DNA from: Yoonia ponticola
GTDB lineage: Bacteria > Pseudomonadota > Alphaproteobacteria > Rhodobacterales > Rhodobacteraceae
Length of the DNA stretch: 64,000 nucleotides
Reading direction: 5' to 3'
Assembly: GCF_014199395.1 (NCBI RefSeq)
Contig: NZ_JACIJM010000006.1
Coordinates: forward strand, 163,430-227,429
Shown: positions 17,362-27,042 of the stretch, piece by piece
Numbering within the stretch: position 1 is the stretch's first letter
Layout: each line of letters begins with the position of its first letter
Notes under the pieces: model-generated
What the model saw: the letters and a program-made list of their open reading frames with translations, nothing else
Databases searched by the model: none
What the model was told of the DNA's origin: nothing
Translations under genes and position numbers: made by a program

Positions 17362-19596
17362 TTACAAGATCAGGTTAAAAGTCTTGATCAGGGGCAGGGA
17401 TGTGGCACGTGTGCCGGTCAGGTCGAACAAGGCGTTGCCCAAGGCTGGCATTGATGGTGGCGTGCCCGGTTCGCCCGCGCCGCCAATCGCGTGACCCGTT
17501 TCCAAAATCGCGACTTCGAAGTCAGGCGTGTTGTGCATCCGCAGCGCGTCGTAGTCAGGGAAATTCCACTGATCCGCCGCCCCATCCACAAAACTGATCT
17601 CGCCCTGTGCCGCCGCTGACATGCCGTAAATCGCGCCAGAAATCATCTGCGCCTCGATGATGCTTGGGTCTAACGCCGTGCCGACATCGCAAGCGATCCA
17701 GCATTTGTTAATCCGGATAGCGCCGTCTTCGTCCACTACTTCGACGATTTCCGCGACAGGCGTGCCGAATGAATAGGTGAACCCGATACCGCGCCCGACA
17801 CCGTCCGGCGTTTGTCCGGTCCAGTTCGCCATTTCACCGACTTTGGCGATCACAGCGGCCGAGGCTGCATGTTCTTTCGCCGCCAAATTCAGGCGGAATT
17901 TCAACGGGTCAGCACCCGCAGCATTTGCCATTTCGTCAATGAAGGTATCGAAAAAGAACCCGTTGAATGACGCGCTCACGGACCGCCAGAAGCCGATCGG
18001 CACGTCCAGATCAGTCAAATGTCCGGTCAGGCGAAAGTTTTCGATTCCGTAAGGTTGGTCTGCCGCCCCTTCAACATGCGCGCGATCAGGGCCGGGGGGG
18101 ACTTGGCCGACCATGCGGAATGTGGATTGATGCGTGACCGACGGGGCTGCGATTTTGCCGTGCAGGAGAACCGCTTCGCCATCTTTGACCACGCCACGAA
18201 AAGACGCCGCCGCTGCGGGGCGGTAAAAGTCGTGGCGCATGTCTTCTTCGCGGGTCCACGTCAGTTTTATCGGGGTGTCGGGGTATTGCTTTGCGATTTG
18301 GGCGGCTTGCACGGCGGCATCCGATTCAGTGCGTCTGCCAAAACCGCCGCCCATATACATGGTGTTCACCGTGACTTGCTCCGGCGTCAGACCGACAACA
18401 GCCGCGCATTTTTCCTGCATCAAGATCGGCGCTTGAGCGCCCGACCAGATGGTTAACGCGTCATTTGCATAGAGGGCTGTCGTGGTCATCGGCTCCATCG
18501 TGGCGTGGGCCAGCCATGGCACGCTATAGCCTGCGGTGATTTCTGTGCCGTCGATTGCGGCATCCACATCGCCGTCATCGCGGGTCGTGCTATTGGGTTC
18601 AGACGAGAGTGACGCGGTGATCGCATCGCGCATTGCGTCAGATGTCGCGGGGTAGCTCGCTGCTTCCCACGCGATCTCGACCATCTCGGCGGCTTGAAAC
18701 GCCAGCCAAGTATTCGACGCCACAACTGCGATCCCGTCACCGAGGTCAAGCACGTTATCCACGCCGTCCATCTCTAACGCGGCGGATGCGTCAAACGACA
18801 CCATACCGCTGCGGGCAGGGTTAAACCGGACCGTCGCGAATTTCGCGCCTTCCAGTGGCACGTCGGTCGCATAGGTCGCGGTGCCTGTGGATTTCGCAAC
18901 CATGTCGGTGCGCGGCATCGGGGTGCCTAGTTTGGTCCATTCAGACTTTGCGCGCAGGTCAACGCTGGGCGGATCAATCTGTGCGGCATCAGCGGCCAAA
19001 TCAATATAAGACAGTTTTTCACCATCTGCGGCGATCACATGTCCGTTTTCCGTCGTCAACGTGCTGACATCAACATCCCAACGTTTCGCCGCCGCGAGTT
19101 TGAGCGTCTCACGCGCAGTCGCACCCGCTTCGCGCATGCGTGTGTACCCATCACGCGATGACGACGAGCCGCCGGTGACTTGTAGGTTCAGCAATTTGCC
19201 AACCTGACCAAGGTTATCGCGCACGCCTGTCATGAATTCAGAATCGGCGTAAATATGGTAGGGCAGGGCAACACCCAGAAGCGCACTGTTATAATACGCC
19301 TGCGCAGGTGGACCGTGCATCACGCGCACATCGTCCCAATTCAGATCCATTTCTTCGGCGACCAATGCGGCCAGCGTCGTTTGAATCCCCTGACCCATTT
19401 CAGCGCGGGGCGTGATGATCGTGACACCGTCAGCGTTAATCAAGATGAACGGGTTGAGCGTGCTTTCGCCGTTCGCTGTGACCAGCGGATTGGGGGCGTC
19501 TTGTTTCACTTTATAAACACCAAAGGCCACGCCACCAACAAGGGCAGCAGAGCCAATCAGGAACGTGCGACGGGCGATTTTACCAATGCTTGCCAT
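17362..19596 (-). CDS. molybdenum hydroxylase large subunit (IorB-like)
   Basis: A 744-residue xanthine-oxidase-family molybdopterin enzyme, aldehyde/isoquinoline oxidoreductase beta type. An N-terminal twin-arginine-like signal (ARRTFLIGSAALVGGVAFG) indicates export with cofactor bound. Cofactor-binding blocks include ITPRAEMGQGIQTTLAALVAEE, MYMGGGFGRR and GAGEPGTPPSMPALGNAL near the C-terminus, which contains the catalytic Glu of the family (GGAGEPG). The small 2Fe-2S subunit lies three bases upstream, so the two are one operon. Substrate (an N-heterocycle or aldehyde) cannot be predicted. No dedicated cytochrome or XdhC maturation gene is next to it. Confidence 0.9.
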   Translation of the reverse strand: MASIGKIARRTFLIGSAALVGGVAFGVYKVKQDAPNPLVTANGESTLNPFILINADGVTIITPRAEMGQGIQTTLAALVAEEMDLNWDDVRVMHGPPAQAYYNSALLGVALPYHIYADSEFMTGVRDNLGQVGKLLNLQVTGGSSSSRDGYTRMREAGATARETLKLAAAKRWDVDVSTLTTENGHVIAADGEKLSYIDLAADAAQIDPPSVDLRAKSEWTKLGTPMPRTDMVAKSTGTATYATDVPLEGAKFATVRFNPARSGMVSFDASAALEMDGVDNVLDLGDGIAVVASNTWLAFQAAEMVEIAWEAASYPATSDAMRDAITASLSSEPNSTTRDDGDVDAAIDGTEITAGYSVPWLAHATMEPMTTTALYANDALTIWSGAQAPILMQEKCAAVVGLTPEQVTVNTMYMGGGFGRRTESDAAVQAAQIAKQYPDTPIKLTWTREEDMRHDFYRPAAAASFRGVVKDGEAVLLHGKIAAPSVTHQSTFRMVGQVPPGPDRAHVEGAADQPYGIENFRLTGHLTDLDVPIGFWRSVSASFNGFFFDTFIDEMANAAGADPLKFRLNLAAKEHAASAAVIAKVGEMANWTGQTPDGVGRGIGFTYSFGTPVAEIVEVVDEDGAIRINKCWIACDVGTALDPSIIEAQMISGAIYGMSAAAQGEISFVDGAADQWNFPDYDALRMHNTPDFEVAILETGHAIGGAGEPGTPPSMPALGNALFDLTGTRATSLPLIKTFNLIL

Positions 19597-19599
19597 GAC

Positions 19600-20064
19600 T
19601 TATACCTTTTTCATCTTATCAGCAGCGTCGTGAATAGCGGCCCGAATACGGGGGTAGGTGCCACAGCGGCACAGGTTGCCTTGCATCGCATCGTCAATAT
19701 CTTGGTCAGTAGGGGCCGGATTATTGCTGAGCAAATCAGCGGCCTGCATGATCTGGCCCGATTGGCAGTAACCACATTGTGCGACTTGGTTATCGACCCA
19801 TGCCTGTTGGATAATCGCCATATCGCCCGGCTTTCCAAGACCTTCAATCGTGGTCACATCGCCCCACACGTCGCCCAACGCAATCTGACAAGACCGCACC
19901 GCTTCGCCGTCGATATGCACCGTGCAAGCCCCGCACGCCGCGACACCGCAGCCGAATTTGGTCCCGGTCAGGCCGACTTCATCGCGTAACACCCACAACA
20001 GCGGCACATTCTCCGGCAAATCGACATCATAAGAAGTCTCGTTGATTTTCAGCGTTGTCGACAT
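19600..20064 (-). CDS. 2Fe-2S subunit of the molybdenum hydroxylase (IorA-like)
   Basis: A 154-residue ferredoxin-like subunit. The plant-type cluster is held by cysteines in [19 protein letters not shown] and VRSC, the second cluster by [10 protein letters not shown] and [12 protein letters not shown]. It passes electrons from the molybdenum site of the large subunit encoded three bases downstream. No export signal is present on this subunit, as is usual for co-translocation with a Tat-tagged partner. Length and motif spacing match the family exactly. Confidence 0.93.
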   Translation of the reverse strand: MSTTLKINETSYDVDLPENVPLLWVLRDEVGLTGTKFGCGVAACGACTVHIDGEAVRSCQIALGDVWGDVTTIEGLGKPGDMAIIQQAWVDNQVAQCGYCQSGQIMQAADLLSNNPAPTDQDIDDAMQGNLCRCGTYPRIRAAIHDAADKMKKV

Positions 20065-20301
20065 GGGGAACCCTCGTTTGCACGTATTTAATCTGCTTTA
20101 GATAAGCGCTTAAACCACATTACAAGTAGTCGGGCGCAAATGAGGCCATTCAGATCGACGCCCATCGTCATCACGCTTTGCATCAAATCGGGTCACATCA
20201 AAGACCTGCCCTTGAAGCCCCTGTCTGGCACCACTAAGACTCTGTCAGGAATTTTGAAGTAATGATGGTGACGTAACCATCCCGGAAGTGAGGCACAGCC
20301 G

Positions 20302-20931
20302 ATGCAAGATCCAGTAGAAACCTATATGAACCTCGTGCCTATGGTCGTCGAACAGACGGCGCGCGGCGAACGCGCTTACGATATTTTCTCGCGTTTGTTG
20401 AAAGAGCGGATCATCTTTTTGAGCGGCCCCGTGCATGACGGCATGTCACAACTGGTTGTGGCGCAGCTTTTGCACCTCGAAGCTGAGAACCCGAAAAAAG
20501 AAATCTCGATGTATATCAACAGCCCAGGTGGCGTTGTGACGTCTGGCCTGTCGATCTACGACACCATGCAGTACATCAAACCAAAGGTTTCGACGCTTGT
20601 CATCGGGCAGGCGGCGTCTATGGGGTCGTTGCTGTTGACTGCTGGCGAAAAAGGCATGCGGTTCTCGCTGCCGAACAGCCGCGTTATGGTGCACCAACCA
20701 TCGGGTGGCTATCAGGGTCAGGCAACTGACATCATGATCCACGCGCAAGAGACCCAAAAGCTGAAAGATCGCTTGAACCAGATCTACGTCACACACACTG
20801 GCCAGACTTTGAAAAAAGTCGAAGCAGCGCTTGAGCGTGACAACTTCATGTCGCCGGAAGAGGCGAAAGACTGGGGTTTGATCGACGAAATCGTTGCAAA
20901 CCGTGCCAAAGACGACGACAGCGCGGCATAA
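20302..20931 (+). CDS. clpP: ATP-dependent Clp protease proteolytic subunit
   Basis: A 209-residue serine protease. The catalytic Ser is S106 ([10 protein letters not shown]), His is H131 (VMVHQPSGG), and the Asp is in the C-terminal part (region KDWGLIDEI). It forms the tetradecameric chamber used with ClpX, encoded next. Start ATG 20302 gives [10 protein letters not shown], matching alphaproteobacterial ClpP. A CTTGAA element about 90 bases upstream could belong to a heat-shock promoter, but the matching -10 is weak. Confidence 0.97.
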   Translation: MQDPVETYMNLVPMVVEQTARGERAYDIFSRLLKERIIFLSGPVHDGMSQLVVAQLLHLEAENPKKEISMYINSPGGVVTSGLSIYDTMQYIKPKVSTLVIGQAASMGSLLLTAGEKGMRFSLPNSRVMVHQPSGGYQGQATDIMIHAQETQKLKDRLNQIYVTHTGQTLKKVEAALERDNFMSPEEAKDWGLIDEIVANRAKDDDSAA

Positions 20932-20938
20932 TCTACCG

Positions 20939-20981
20939 TCGCACGGTGGATTGTTAACGCGTCGTTAACGCCACCGTGCGA
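20939..20981. terminator. hairpin between clpP and clpX
   Basis: TCGCACGGTGG (20939-20949) pairs with CCACCGTGCGA (20971-20981); GTTAAC repeats inside the loop extend the structure. There is no long T-run, so it is more likely an attenuating or RNA-stabilising hairpin that sets the clpP:clpX ratio than a full terminator. Confidence 0.55.
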
Positions 20982-21079
20982 TGGGCATTTTGACATTGTG
21001 GACCGGTGCGTGCTGCCTTAGACTTGGCAAAACACGCAGTTCACGGCAGCAGTATGGCCAATTGGCCAAGGGGAAGATC

Positions 21080-22351
21080 ATGGCGAATTCGTCCAACAGC
21101 GACAGCAAAAACACCCTCTATTGTAGCTTCTGTGGCAAGAGCCAACACGAAGTACGCAAACTGATCGCGGGCCCAACCGTCTTCATTTGTGATGAATGCG
21201 TTGAGCTATGCATGGACATTATCCGTGAAGAAACCAAATCCGCTGGCCTGAAAGCCGGTGAAGGCGTGCCGACGCCCTCCGAGATTTGTGGCGTTCTGGA
21301 TGACTATGTGATCGGCCAAATGCACGCCAAACGCGTGCTGTCTGTGGCGGTGCATAACCACTACAAACGTCTGAACCATGCAGATAAATCCGACATCGAA
21401 TTGTCGAAATCCAACATCATGCTGATCGGACCAACCGGTTGCGGTAAAACACTGCTCGCGCAGACACTTGCCCGTATTCTGGACGTGCCATTCACCATGG
21501 CGGATGCGACGACACTGACCGAAGCAGGTTATGTCGGCGAAGACGTCGAAAACATCATTCTCAAACTGTTGCAGGCGTCCGAATATAACGTCGAACGTGC
21601 GCAGCGCGGTATCGTTTACATCGACGAAGTAGATAAAATCACACGTAAATCTGATAACCCGTCCATCACGCGCGACGTGTCGGGCGAGGGCGTGCAGCAG
21701 GCGTTGCTGAAAATCATGGAAGGCACCGTGGCTTCTGTGCCGCCGCAAGGTGGGCGTAAGCATCCGCAGCAGGAATTCCTGCAAGTGGACACGACTAACA
21801 TCCTGTTCATCTGTGGTGGCGCATTCGCGGGTCTCGACAAGATTATCTCACAACGTGGTAAAGGGTCCTCGATGGGCTTTGGCGCGGAAGTAAAAGACGT
21901 TGATGAACGCGGTGTGGGCGAGGTGTTTACCGATCTCGAACCAGAAGATCTGCTGAAATTCGGCCTGATCCCTGAATTTGTCGGTCGTTTGCCTGTGATC
22001 GCAACGCTGACTGATCTGGACGAGGATGCGCTGATCATCATCCTGACCAAACCGAAAAACGCGCTGGTCAAGCAGTACCAACGTCTGTTTGAGCTTGAAA
22101 ACACCAAGCTGACGTTCACCGATGACGCGCTGACCGCAATTGCGAAACGTGCGATCGAACGGAAAACAGGTGCGCGTGGGCTGCGGTCCATCATGGAAGA
22201 CATCTTGCTCGACACGATGTTTGACCTGCCAGGCATGGACACAGTGACTGAAGTAGTCGTGAACGAAGAGGCCGTTGGCCCCGACGCCTCACCATTGATG
22301 ATCCACGACGACGCAAAATCATCGAAAAAAGAATCCGCAACTGCGAGCTAA
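21080..22351 (+). CDS. clpX: ATP-dependent Clp protease ATP-binding subunit ClpX
   Basis: A 423-residue AAA+ unfoldase. The start used is ATG 21080 with GGGGAAG upstream (the frame is open further 5' but unrelated). N-terminal zinc-binding domain: CSFCGKSQ and CDECVELC. Walker A is [13 protein letters not shown], Walker [12 protein letters not shown], with the GYVG pore loop just after Walker A and the IGF-type ClpP loop expected in the middle. C-terminal sensor-2 region [22 protein letters not shown] is present. It unfolds tagged substrates into ClpP. Both genes lie in the standard clpP-clpX order. Confidence 0.98.
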   Translation: MANSSNSDSKNTLYCSFCGKSQHEVRKLIAGPTVFICDECVELCMDIIREETKSAGLKAGEGVPTPSEICGVLDDYVIGQMHAKRVLSVAVHNHYKRLNHADKSDIELSKSNIMLIGPTGCGKTLLAQTLARILDVPFTMADATTLTEAGYVGEDVENIILKLLQASEYNVERAQRGIVYIDEVDKITRKSDNPSITRDVSGEGVQQALLKIMEGTVASVPPQGGRKHPQQEFLQVDTTNILFICGGAFAGLDKIISQRGKGSSMGFGAEVKDVDERGVGEVFTDLEPEDLLKFGLIPEFVGRLPVIATLTDLDEDALIIILTKPKNALVKQYQRLFELENTKLTFTDDALTAIAKRAIERKTGARGLRSIMEDILLDTMFDLPGMDTVTEVVVNEEAVGPDASPLMIHDDAKSSKKESATAS

Positions 22352-22354
22352 TCG

Positions 22355-22726
22355 ATGAAACGCATAGCTTCAGGCGGCATATTCGAAGATAAAATCGGAT
22401 ATTGCCGCGCTGTTGTTGCGGGTGGTTTTGTCCACGTGTCCGGCTGCACATATCCGGGCGCGGATGTCCCCACAGACGTCGTTGCACAATGTGCAGGTGC
22501 GCTGGACGTCATCGGACAAGCGCTTGAAAAAGCGGGCGTTTCATTCGCTGATGTGATACGCGTGACCTACATGTTGCCTGATCCCGAAGACTTTGCACCA
22601 TGCTGGCTGTTGCTACGCGAAACCTTTGGTGACAACCCACCGGCGGCCACAATGGTCAGCTGCGGCCTGATCGACCCAAAATACAAAATCGAAATTGAAG
22701 TCATGGCATTGGCCCCCGCCGCATAG
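22355..22726 (+). CDS. RidA/YjgF family protein
   Basis: A 123-residue protein of the reactive-imine deaminase fold: GFVHVSGCTYPG near residue 26, CAGALDVIGQALEKAG and a C-terminal IEIEVMALAP strand. The catalytic arginine of RidA subgroup (usually in the RVxVxx block) is seen as VIRVTYMLPD, and the C-terminal Glu in EIEVMA. RidA proteins hydrolyse toxic enamine/imine intermediates; divergent members have other roles. It starts three bases after the clpX stop, so it is probably co-transcribed with clpX. Confidence 0.85.
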   Translation: MKRIASGGIFEDKIGYCRAVVAGGFVHVSGCTYPGADVPTDVVAQCAGALDVIGQALEKAGVSFADVIRVTYMLPDPEDFAPCWLLLRETFGDNPPAATMVSCGLIDPKYKIEIEVMALAPAA

Positions 22727-22851
22727 TCTTTGCCCGTTCTCGAAAGCGTGCGACAAAGATTTTTCGGCTCACACCCGCCAGACCACATTGGACGGACTAG
22801 ACGTTGCGCCGCATTTGGGGCATGACAAGACTGACGAATTGGAGACGCGCA

Positions 22852-23235
22852 ATGGGCATCGGCTACACAATCAAACGGATTTTCACGTGGTGGGACGGTC
22901 AGTCCTTCGGCACGCAGTTTTGGACGTGGCGGAACGGCAAAAAAGTTGGCGAAGACGGCCAAGGTAACATTTTTTACCGCAACGCAGACGACAGCCGTCG
23001 CTGGGTCATCTTCAACGGTGCCATCGAAGCATCGCGCATCGACCCTGACTGGCACGGCTGGCTGCACCGGACATGGGACGAGCCGCCAACAGACAAACCA
23101 TTGATCCACAAACCGTGGGAGCAGCCGCATCAGGTCAACCTGACAGGCACCGTTGACGCCTACGCGCCCGCGGGTTCTTTGCGTGCAGCAACGCCAAAAT
23201 CCCGCAGCGATTACGAGGCATGGAGCCCCGAATAA
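22852..23235 (+). CDS. NDUFA12-like complex I accessory subunit
   Basis: A 127-residue protein from the ATG at 22852 with GGAG at good spacing; an upstream in-frame ATG adds 16 unconserved residues. The family core is clear: IFTWWDGQSFGTQFWTW, GKKVGEDGQGNIFY, RRWVIFNG and DPDWHGWLHRTWDEPPTD. NDUFA12 homologues are supernumerary subunits of alphaproteobacterial respiratory complex I at its peripheral arm. It is the first gene of a run (this gene, mlaD, DUF2155) typical of the order. Confidence 0.92.
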   Translation: MGIGYTIKRIFTWWDGQSFGTQFWTWRNGKKVGEDGQGNIFYRNADDSRRWVIFNGAIEASRIDPDWHGWLHRTWDEPPTDKPLIHKPWEQPHQVNLTGTVDAYAPAGSLRAATPKSRSDYEAWSPE

Positions 23236-23259
23236 TCGGGCGCACCAGTGGAATTCATC

Positions 23260-23712
23260 ATGCGCGAGAACCGCACAGAAACGCTTGTCGGTGCCGTGGT
23301 TTTAGCGGCAGCCCTTGGCTTTGGCATCTATGCGGCACAGGCTGCGGGCTTTGGATCAAATGCGCAAGGCTATGATTTAACAGCCAGTTTCCGCTCTGTC
23401 GAAGGCATCACATCTGGTACGGACATCCGGCTAGCTGGCGTGAAAATCGGCCAAATCAGCGATCTGACCTTGAACCCTGACACTTTTCGGGCCGACGTGA
23501 CCTTGTCCTTTGCTGGCGGCGTCGCAATCCCGAATGACAGTGCCGTAGCCATCGCGTCAGAAGGTGTGCTTGGCGGTAGTTTCGTAGAAATCGTGCCCGG
23601 CGGGTCGCTGGATAACTTCGCACCGGGCGAAGAAATCGAAGACACCCAAGGCGCGATCAGCCTCATTTCGCTATTGTTGAAATTCGTCACCGGAGACAGT
23701 GATTCACAATGA
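23260..23712 (+). CDS. mlaD: MCE-domain lipid transport protein MlaD
   Basis: A 150-residue protein: N-terminal membrane helix (LVGAVVLAAALGFGIYAA) then one MCE domain (YDLTASFRSVEGITSGTDIRL, VKIGQISDLTLNPDTF, IPNDSAVAIASEGVLGG). MlaD forms a hexameric ring in the periplasm, moving phospholipids for outer-membrane asymmetry. ATG 23260 has GGAA upstream and is preferred over a GTG at 23248. The stop overlaps the next start by 4 bases. The other mla genes are not here, which is common in alphaproteobacteria. Confidence 0.9.
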   Translation: MRENRTETLVGAVVLAAALGFGIYAAQAAGFGSNAQGYDLTASFRSVEGITSGTDIRLAGVKIGQISDLTLNPDTFRADVTLSFAGGVAIPNDSAVAIASEGVLGGSFVEIVPGGSLDNFAPGEEIEDTQGAISLISLLLKFVTGDSDSQ

Positions 23713-24068
23713 AACACCTCGTTTTTGTCGCAGCACTCGCGCTATTTCCCTGCGTCGCAAGCGCCCAACAAGCGCAAACAGCCCAAGGCGGCGAATTGCG
23801 TGTGCTGGACAAACTGAACGGGACCGTCACCGACGTATCCCTATCAACCGGCGAATCCACACAGATCGGACACCTCAGCGTCACGCTCACCGAATGCCGC
23901 TACCCGCGCGACAACCCGTCAGGCGACGCTTATGCGAACCTGCTCGTGACCTACCGCGACCAAGTCGAACCCGCATTTGAAGGGTGGCTCATAGCGTCGG
24001 CACCCGCGCTCAACGCGATGGAACATCCGCGCTACGACGTCTGGGTATTGCGCTGTATCAGGTCCTGA
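23709..24068 (+). CDS. DUF2155 secreted protein
   Basis: A 119-residue protein with a cleavable signal peptide (LVFVAALALFPCVASAQ). The mature part matches DUF2155: LRVLDKLNGTVTDVSLSTGES, SVTLTECRYPRDNPSGDAYA, and FEGWLIASAPALNAMEHPRYDVWVLRC. Two conserved cysteines likely pair in the periplasm. Function is unestablished. It overlaps mlaD by 4 bases, so it probably works in the envelope with MlaD. Its 3' end overlaps the convergent aat gene by 37 bases. Confidence 0.85.
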   Translation: MKHLVFVAALALFPCVASAQQAQTAQGGELRVLDKLNGTVTDVSLSTGESTQIGHLSVTLTECRYPRDNPSGDAYANLLVTYRDQVEPAFEGWLIASAPALNAMEHPRYDVWVLRCIRS

Positions 24069-24679
24069 GCGGCGGGAATGGCGGCGTCCGCAGGGAATGT
24101 CGCATTAACCTTTAACGCATCGCGCAATAGGGCATGATAGGCCGCACGCTTGATCTCTATCCCGCCAAGTGATGCCAAATGATCCGTGATGAACTGCGTA
24201 TCAAACAGGGTAAATCCACCCAACCGCAACCGATCCGTCAAATACGCCAGCGCAACTTTTGATGCATCAGTCGCCGTGCTGAACATGCTTTCACCGAAAA
24301 ACGCGCCGCCAATCGTCACGCCATACACGCCACCAACGAGCGTTTGATCGCGCCAAACCTCGCAGCAGGCGGCGTCTCCTTGGTCAAACAGGCCCGCATA
24401 TAGATCAAAGATAGTGTCGTTGATCCACGTCTCGTCACGATCAGCGCAACCGCGCACAACGTCCTGAAAACACGTATTAAAGCTGATCCGGTATTCAGCC
24501 TTAATCAGCCGTTTCCGCAGGGATCGCGAGATGTGAAAACCATCTAACGGAAGCACGCCGCGAAACTTGGGATCAACCCAGAACACGTCGTCACTGTCGC
24601 GCGTTTCCGACATAGGAAAAACGCCAGCCCGATAGCCTTGCAGTAATAGGTCTGGCGTTAATTCGATTTCATCAGTCAT
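24032..24679 (-). CDS. aat: leucyl/phenylalanyl-tRNA--protein transferase
   Basis: A 215-residue enzyme of normal length. Motifs: GYRAGVFPMSE near the N-terminus, FWVDPKFRGVLPLDGFH, WINDTIFDLYAGLFDQG, GGVYGVTIGGAFFGESMFS and FTLFDTQFITDHLASLGG. It adds Leu or Phe to N-terminal Arg/Lys of proteins, marking them for ClpAP in the N-end rule pathway; ClpP is encoded 3.5 kb away. It follows accC with 9 bases between, in the same direction, so the three may share a transcript. Confidence 0.95.
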   Translation of the reverse strand: MTDEIELTPDLLLQGYRAGVFPMSETRDSDDVFWVDPKFRGVLPLDGFHISRSLRKRLIKAEYRISFNTCFQDVVRGCADRDETWINDTIFDLYAGLFDQGDAACCEVWRDQTLVGGVYGVTIGGAFFGESMFSTATDASKVALAYLTDRLRLGGFTLFDTQFITDHLASLGGIEIKRAAYHALLRDALKVNATFPADAAIPAAQDLIQRNTQTS

Positions 24680-24688
24680 TATGATGAC

Positions 24689-26035
24689 TTAGGCAAGGTT
24701 TTCTTCGAGCCATTGTTCCAGCCAATGGATCGTATAATTGCCGTCTAACACGTCTTTTTCGGCCAACAGCGCGTGAAACAACGGGATCGTCGTGTCCACA
24801 CCATCGACAATCAATTCTCCCAACGCGCGGGCCAAACGGGCCAGCGCTTCTGGTCGGTCACGACCATGGACGATCAATTTACCGATCAAGCTGTCGTAAT
24901 ATGGCGGGATTTTATAACCGTCATACAGCGCGGAATCCATCCGAACACCAAGCCCACCGGGCGCGTGATATTGCGTAATCGTACCGGGGCAGGGCGAGAA
25001 ATTCGGTAGCTTTTCAGCGTTGATCCGCACTTCAATCGAATGCCCGTTGATCACCAAATCGTCCTGCGTGAACGACATAGGCAGACCGGACGCCACGCGC
25101 AGTTGTTCGCGCACCAGATCGACGCCAAAAATGCTCTCCGTGACGGGGTGTTCAACCTGCAAACGCGTGTTCATTTCGATGAAGTAGAACTCGTCGTTTT
25201 CGAACAGAAATTCGATCGTCCCCGCGCCAATATAGTTAATTTTTGCGACGGCATCCGCGCAAACTTTACCAATGCGGGCACGTAATTCAGGCGTGATGCA
25301 GGGGCCGGGGGCTTCTTCGAAAACCTTTTGGTGGCGCCGTTGCAAAGAACAATCACGTTCGCCCAAATGCACCGCGTTGCCTTTGCCGTCACCGAAAACT
25401 TGGATTTCGATGTGGCGCGGCGTGGTCAGGTATTTCTCGATGTAGACTTCGTCGTTGCCAAACGCGGCTTTGCCTTCCGCGCGGGCGGAATGGAACGCTT
25501 GTTCCATGTCAGCAGCCGTTTTCGCTACTTTCATGCCGCGTCCACCGCCGCCTGCCGTTGCTTTGATGATGACCGGATAGCCTACTTCAGCGCCGATTCG
25601 CTGCGCGTCTTCCAAAGTCGGAACACCGCCGTCAGAGCCGGGAACGCAGGGCACGCCGAGCGCTTTCATCGTGTCTTTGGCTGTGATTTTGTCGCCCATA
25701 ACGCGGATATGTTCGGCTGTCGGGCCGATAAACGCGATATCGTGGTCCTGCAACGCCTGCACGAATGCGGCGTTCTCGGACAAGAAGCCATAGCCGGGGT
25801 GAATCGCTTGTGCGCCCGTGATTTCACATGCGGAAATCAACGCCGGAAACGACAAATACGACTGGGCGCTGGATGGCGGCCCGATGCAAATCGCCTCGTC
25901 AGCCATGCGCACATGCATCGCGTCGGAATCGGCGGTTGAATGCACGGCGACCGATTTCACGCCCATTTCGCGACAGGCGCGAACCACCCGCAAAGCGATT
26001 TCGCCGCGGTTGGCAATGAGGATTTTATCGAACAT
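24689..26035 (-). CDS. accC: acetyl-CoA carboxylase biotin carboxylase subunit
   Basis: A 448-residue ATP-grasp enzyme. N-terminal [20 protein letters not shown] loop [14 protein letters not shown], and the catalytic block [16 protein letters not shown] are all present, followed by the C-terminal ATP-grasp subdomain. It carboxylates the biotin on AccB, encoded upstream 10 bases away, the first step of fatty acid synthesis. Length matches the family and no frame problem is seen. Confidence 0.97.
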   Translation of the reverse strand: MFDKILIANRGEIALRVVRACREMGVKSVAVHSTADSDAMHVRMADEAICIGPPSSAQSYLSFPALISACEITGAQAIHPGYGFLSENAAFVQALQDHDIAFIGPTAEHIRVMGDKITAKDTMKALGVPCVPGSDGGVPTLEDAQRIGAEVGYPVIIKATAGGGGRGMKVAKTAADMEQAFHSARAEGKAAFGNDEVYIEKYLTTPRHIEIQVFGDGKGNAVHLGERDCSLQRRHQKVFEEAPGPCITPELRARIGKVCADAVAKINYIGAGTIEFLFENDEFYFIEMNTRLQVEHPVTESIFGVDLVREQLRVASGLPMSFTQDDLVINGHSIEVRINAEKLPNFSPCPGTITQYHAPGGLGVRMDSALYDGYKIPPYYDSLIGKLIVHGRDRPEALARLARALGELIVDGVDTTIPLFHALLAEKDVLDGNYTIHWLEQWLEENLA

Positions 26036-26045
26036 TATTCGCCCC

Positions 26046-26534
26046 TTATTCGATAATCACAAGCGGCGCACCGAACTCAACGGGGGCACCATCTTCGACG
26101 AGGATCCGTTTGATCGTGCCGGACCGTGGGGCAGGAATGTGGTTCATCGTTTTCATCGCTTCGATGATTAACAATGTTTCGCCTTCGGAAATCTGTTTTC
26201 CGACAGTCGCAAATGCTGCAGCACCTGGTTCTGCGGCCATATAGACAGTGCCGACCATCGGCGACGTCACCGCACCTGGGTGGCTTGCCGGATCGTCACC
26301 GCTGGTTGCGGCGGGCGCTGCTGCTGCAACGGGTGCCGCTGCGACAGGTGCCGGCGCTGCCGAAATCACCTGTTGTGGTGCTGGTTGCGTGTAGCGTCCA
26401 ACCCGTACATCAAGGCTGTCGTTTTCCGCGTAGTCGCGTTTTACCCGCAGTTCGGTCAGGTCGTTTGCGCGTAGCAATTCAGCTAACGCCTGAATAAAGC
26501 TGACGTCGCTATCGTGAGAGGTTGTTTTGCTCAT
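26046..26534 (-). CDS. accB: acetyl-CoA carboxylase biotin carboxyl carrier protein
   Basis: A 162-residue carrier. The C-terminal biotinyl domain holds the biotin-attachment motif EAMKTMN with Lys128, followed by [17 protein letters not shown]. The more usual motif is EAMKLMN; the Thr is a small variation. Residues 70-100 are an Ala/Pro/Val linker. accB-accC is the classic operon order. Confidence 0.96.
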   Translation of the reverse strand: MSKTTSHDSDVSFIQALAELLRANDLTELRVKRDYAENDSLDVRVGRYTQPAPQQVISAAPAPVAAAPVAAAAPAATSGDDPASHPGAVTSPMVGTVYMAAEPGAAAFATVGKQISEGETLLIIEAMKTMNHIPAPRSGTIKRILVEDGAPVEFGAPLVIIE

Positions 26535-26671
26535 GTCGTCCTCGGCCCGTTGCCCACTGGTTTCGTTGCCTTGCGTCTATGGCAAGGCTGATCGGACCGC
26601 TTATAGGGTAACGGCGGCGCAGTGAAAAGCCAGAGCATCATGGAAAGTGACGAAGCGTCGGAATTGACAGT

Positions 26672-26944
26672 CTAAAACTTACGTGTCGTCGCCTCATCCT
26701 CTTCACGATAGGGTAACATTATCACGCCATACGGTTTCAACGTCTGTTCAATCGTTGGTGTGGGCTTTTCTGGTAAATCCACGCTTAACAATTGCGACCG
26801 ATCGACCTGCGCAGTGCGCGGGGTGATTTCAGTCGTTTTTGCGATCTGCGTGGCGGGGGCGGCCGCGACAGTCGCAATCGCGGTGCTGATCACTGCTTCA
26901 CTTTGGTATTGTGGTGCGGGGCGTTGCGCTAAGGAAACTTCCAT
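26672..26944 (-). CDS. small unknown protein
   Basis: An 90-residue protein, not recognised. ATG 26944 has GAGG upstream; a TTG four codons earlier is also open. Residues 10-45 are Ala/Thr-rich (AVISTAIATVAAAPATQ), the rest contains LLSVDLPEKPTPTIEQTLKPYGVIMLPYREEDEATTRKF. No clear signal peptide or membrane helix. Its upstream region shares GTGTGAACARCGGC (27002-27015 here) and a GACAATTGTC palindrome with the region upstream of the small gene at 16921-17148, which suggests common control. It lies between accB and the livF-like gene. Confidence 0.45.
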   Translation of the reverse strand: MEVSLAQRPAPQYQSEAVISTAIATVAAAPATQIAKTTEITPRTAQVDRSQLLSVDLPEKPTPTIEQTLKPYGVIMLPYREEDEATTRKF

Positions 26945-27042
26945 TTCTGACCTCAATGTTAAAACTACATTGGTCTAGTTTCCGACAATTTCCTTAGCAA
27001 AGTGTGAACAACGGCCAGACATAGACAATTGTCCAAATATTT

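Noticed and set aside
20210..20245. Heat-shock (sigma-32) promoter for clpP
   Set aside because: A CTTGAA -35 is present but no convincing -10 at the right distance; not listed as a feature.
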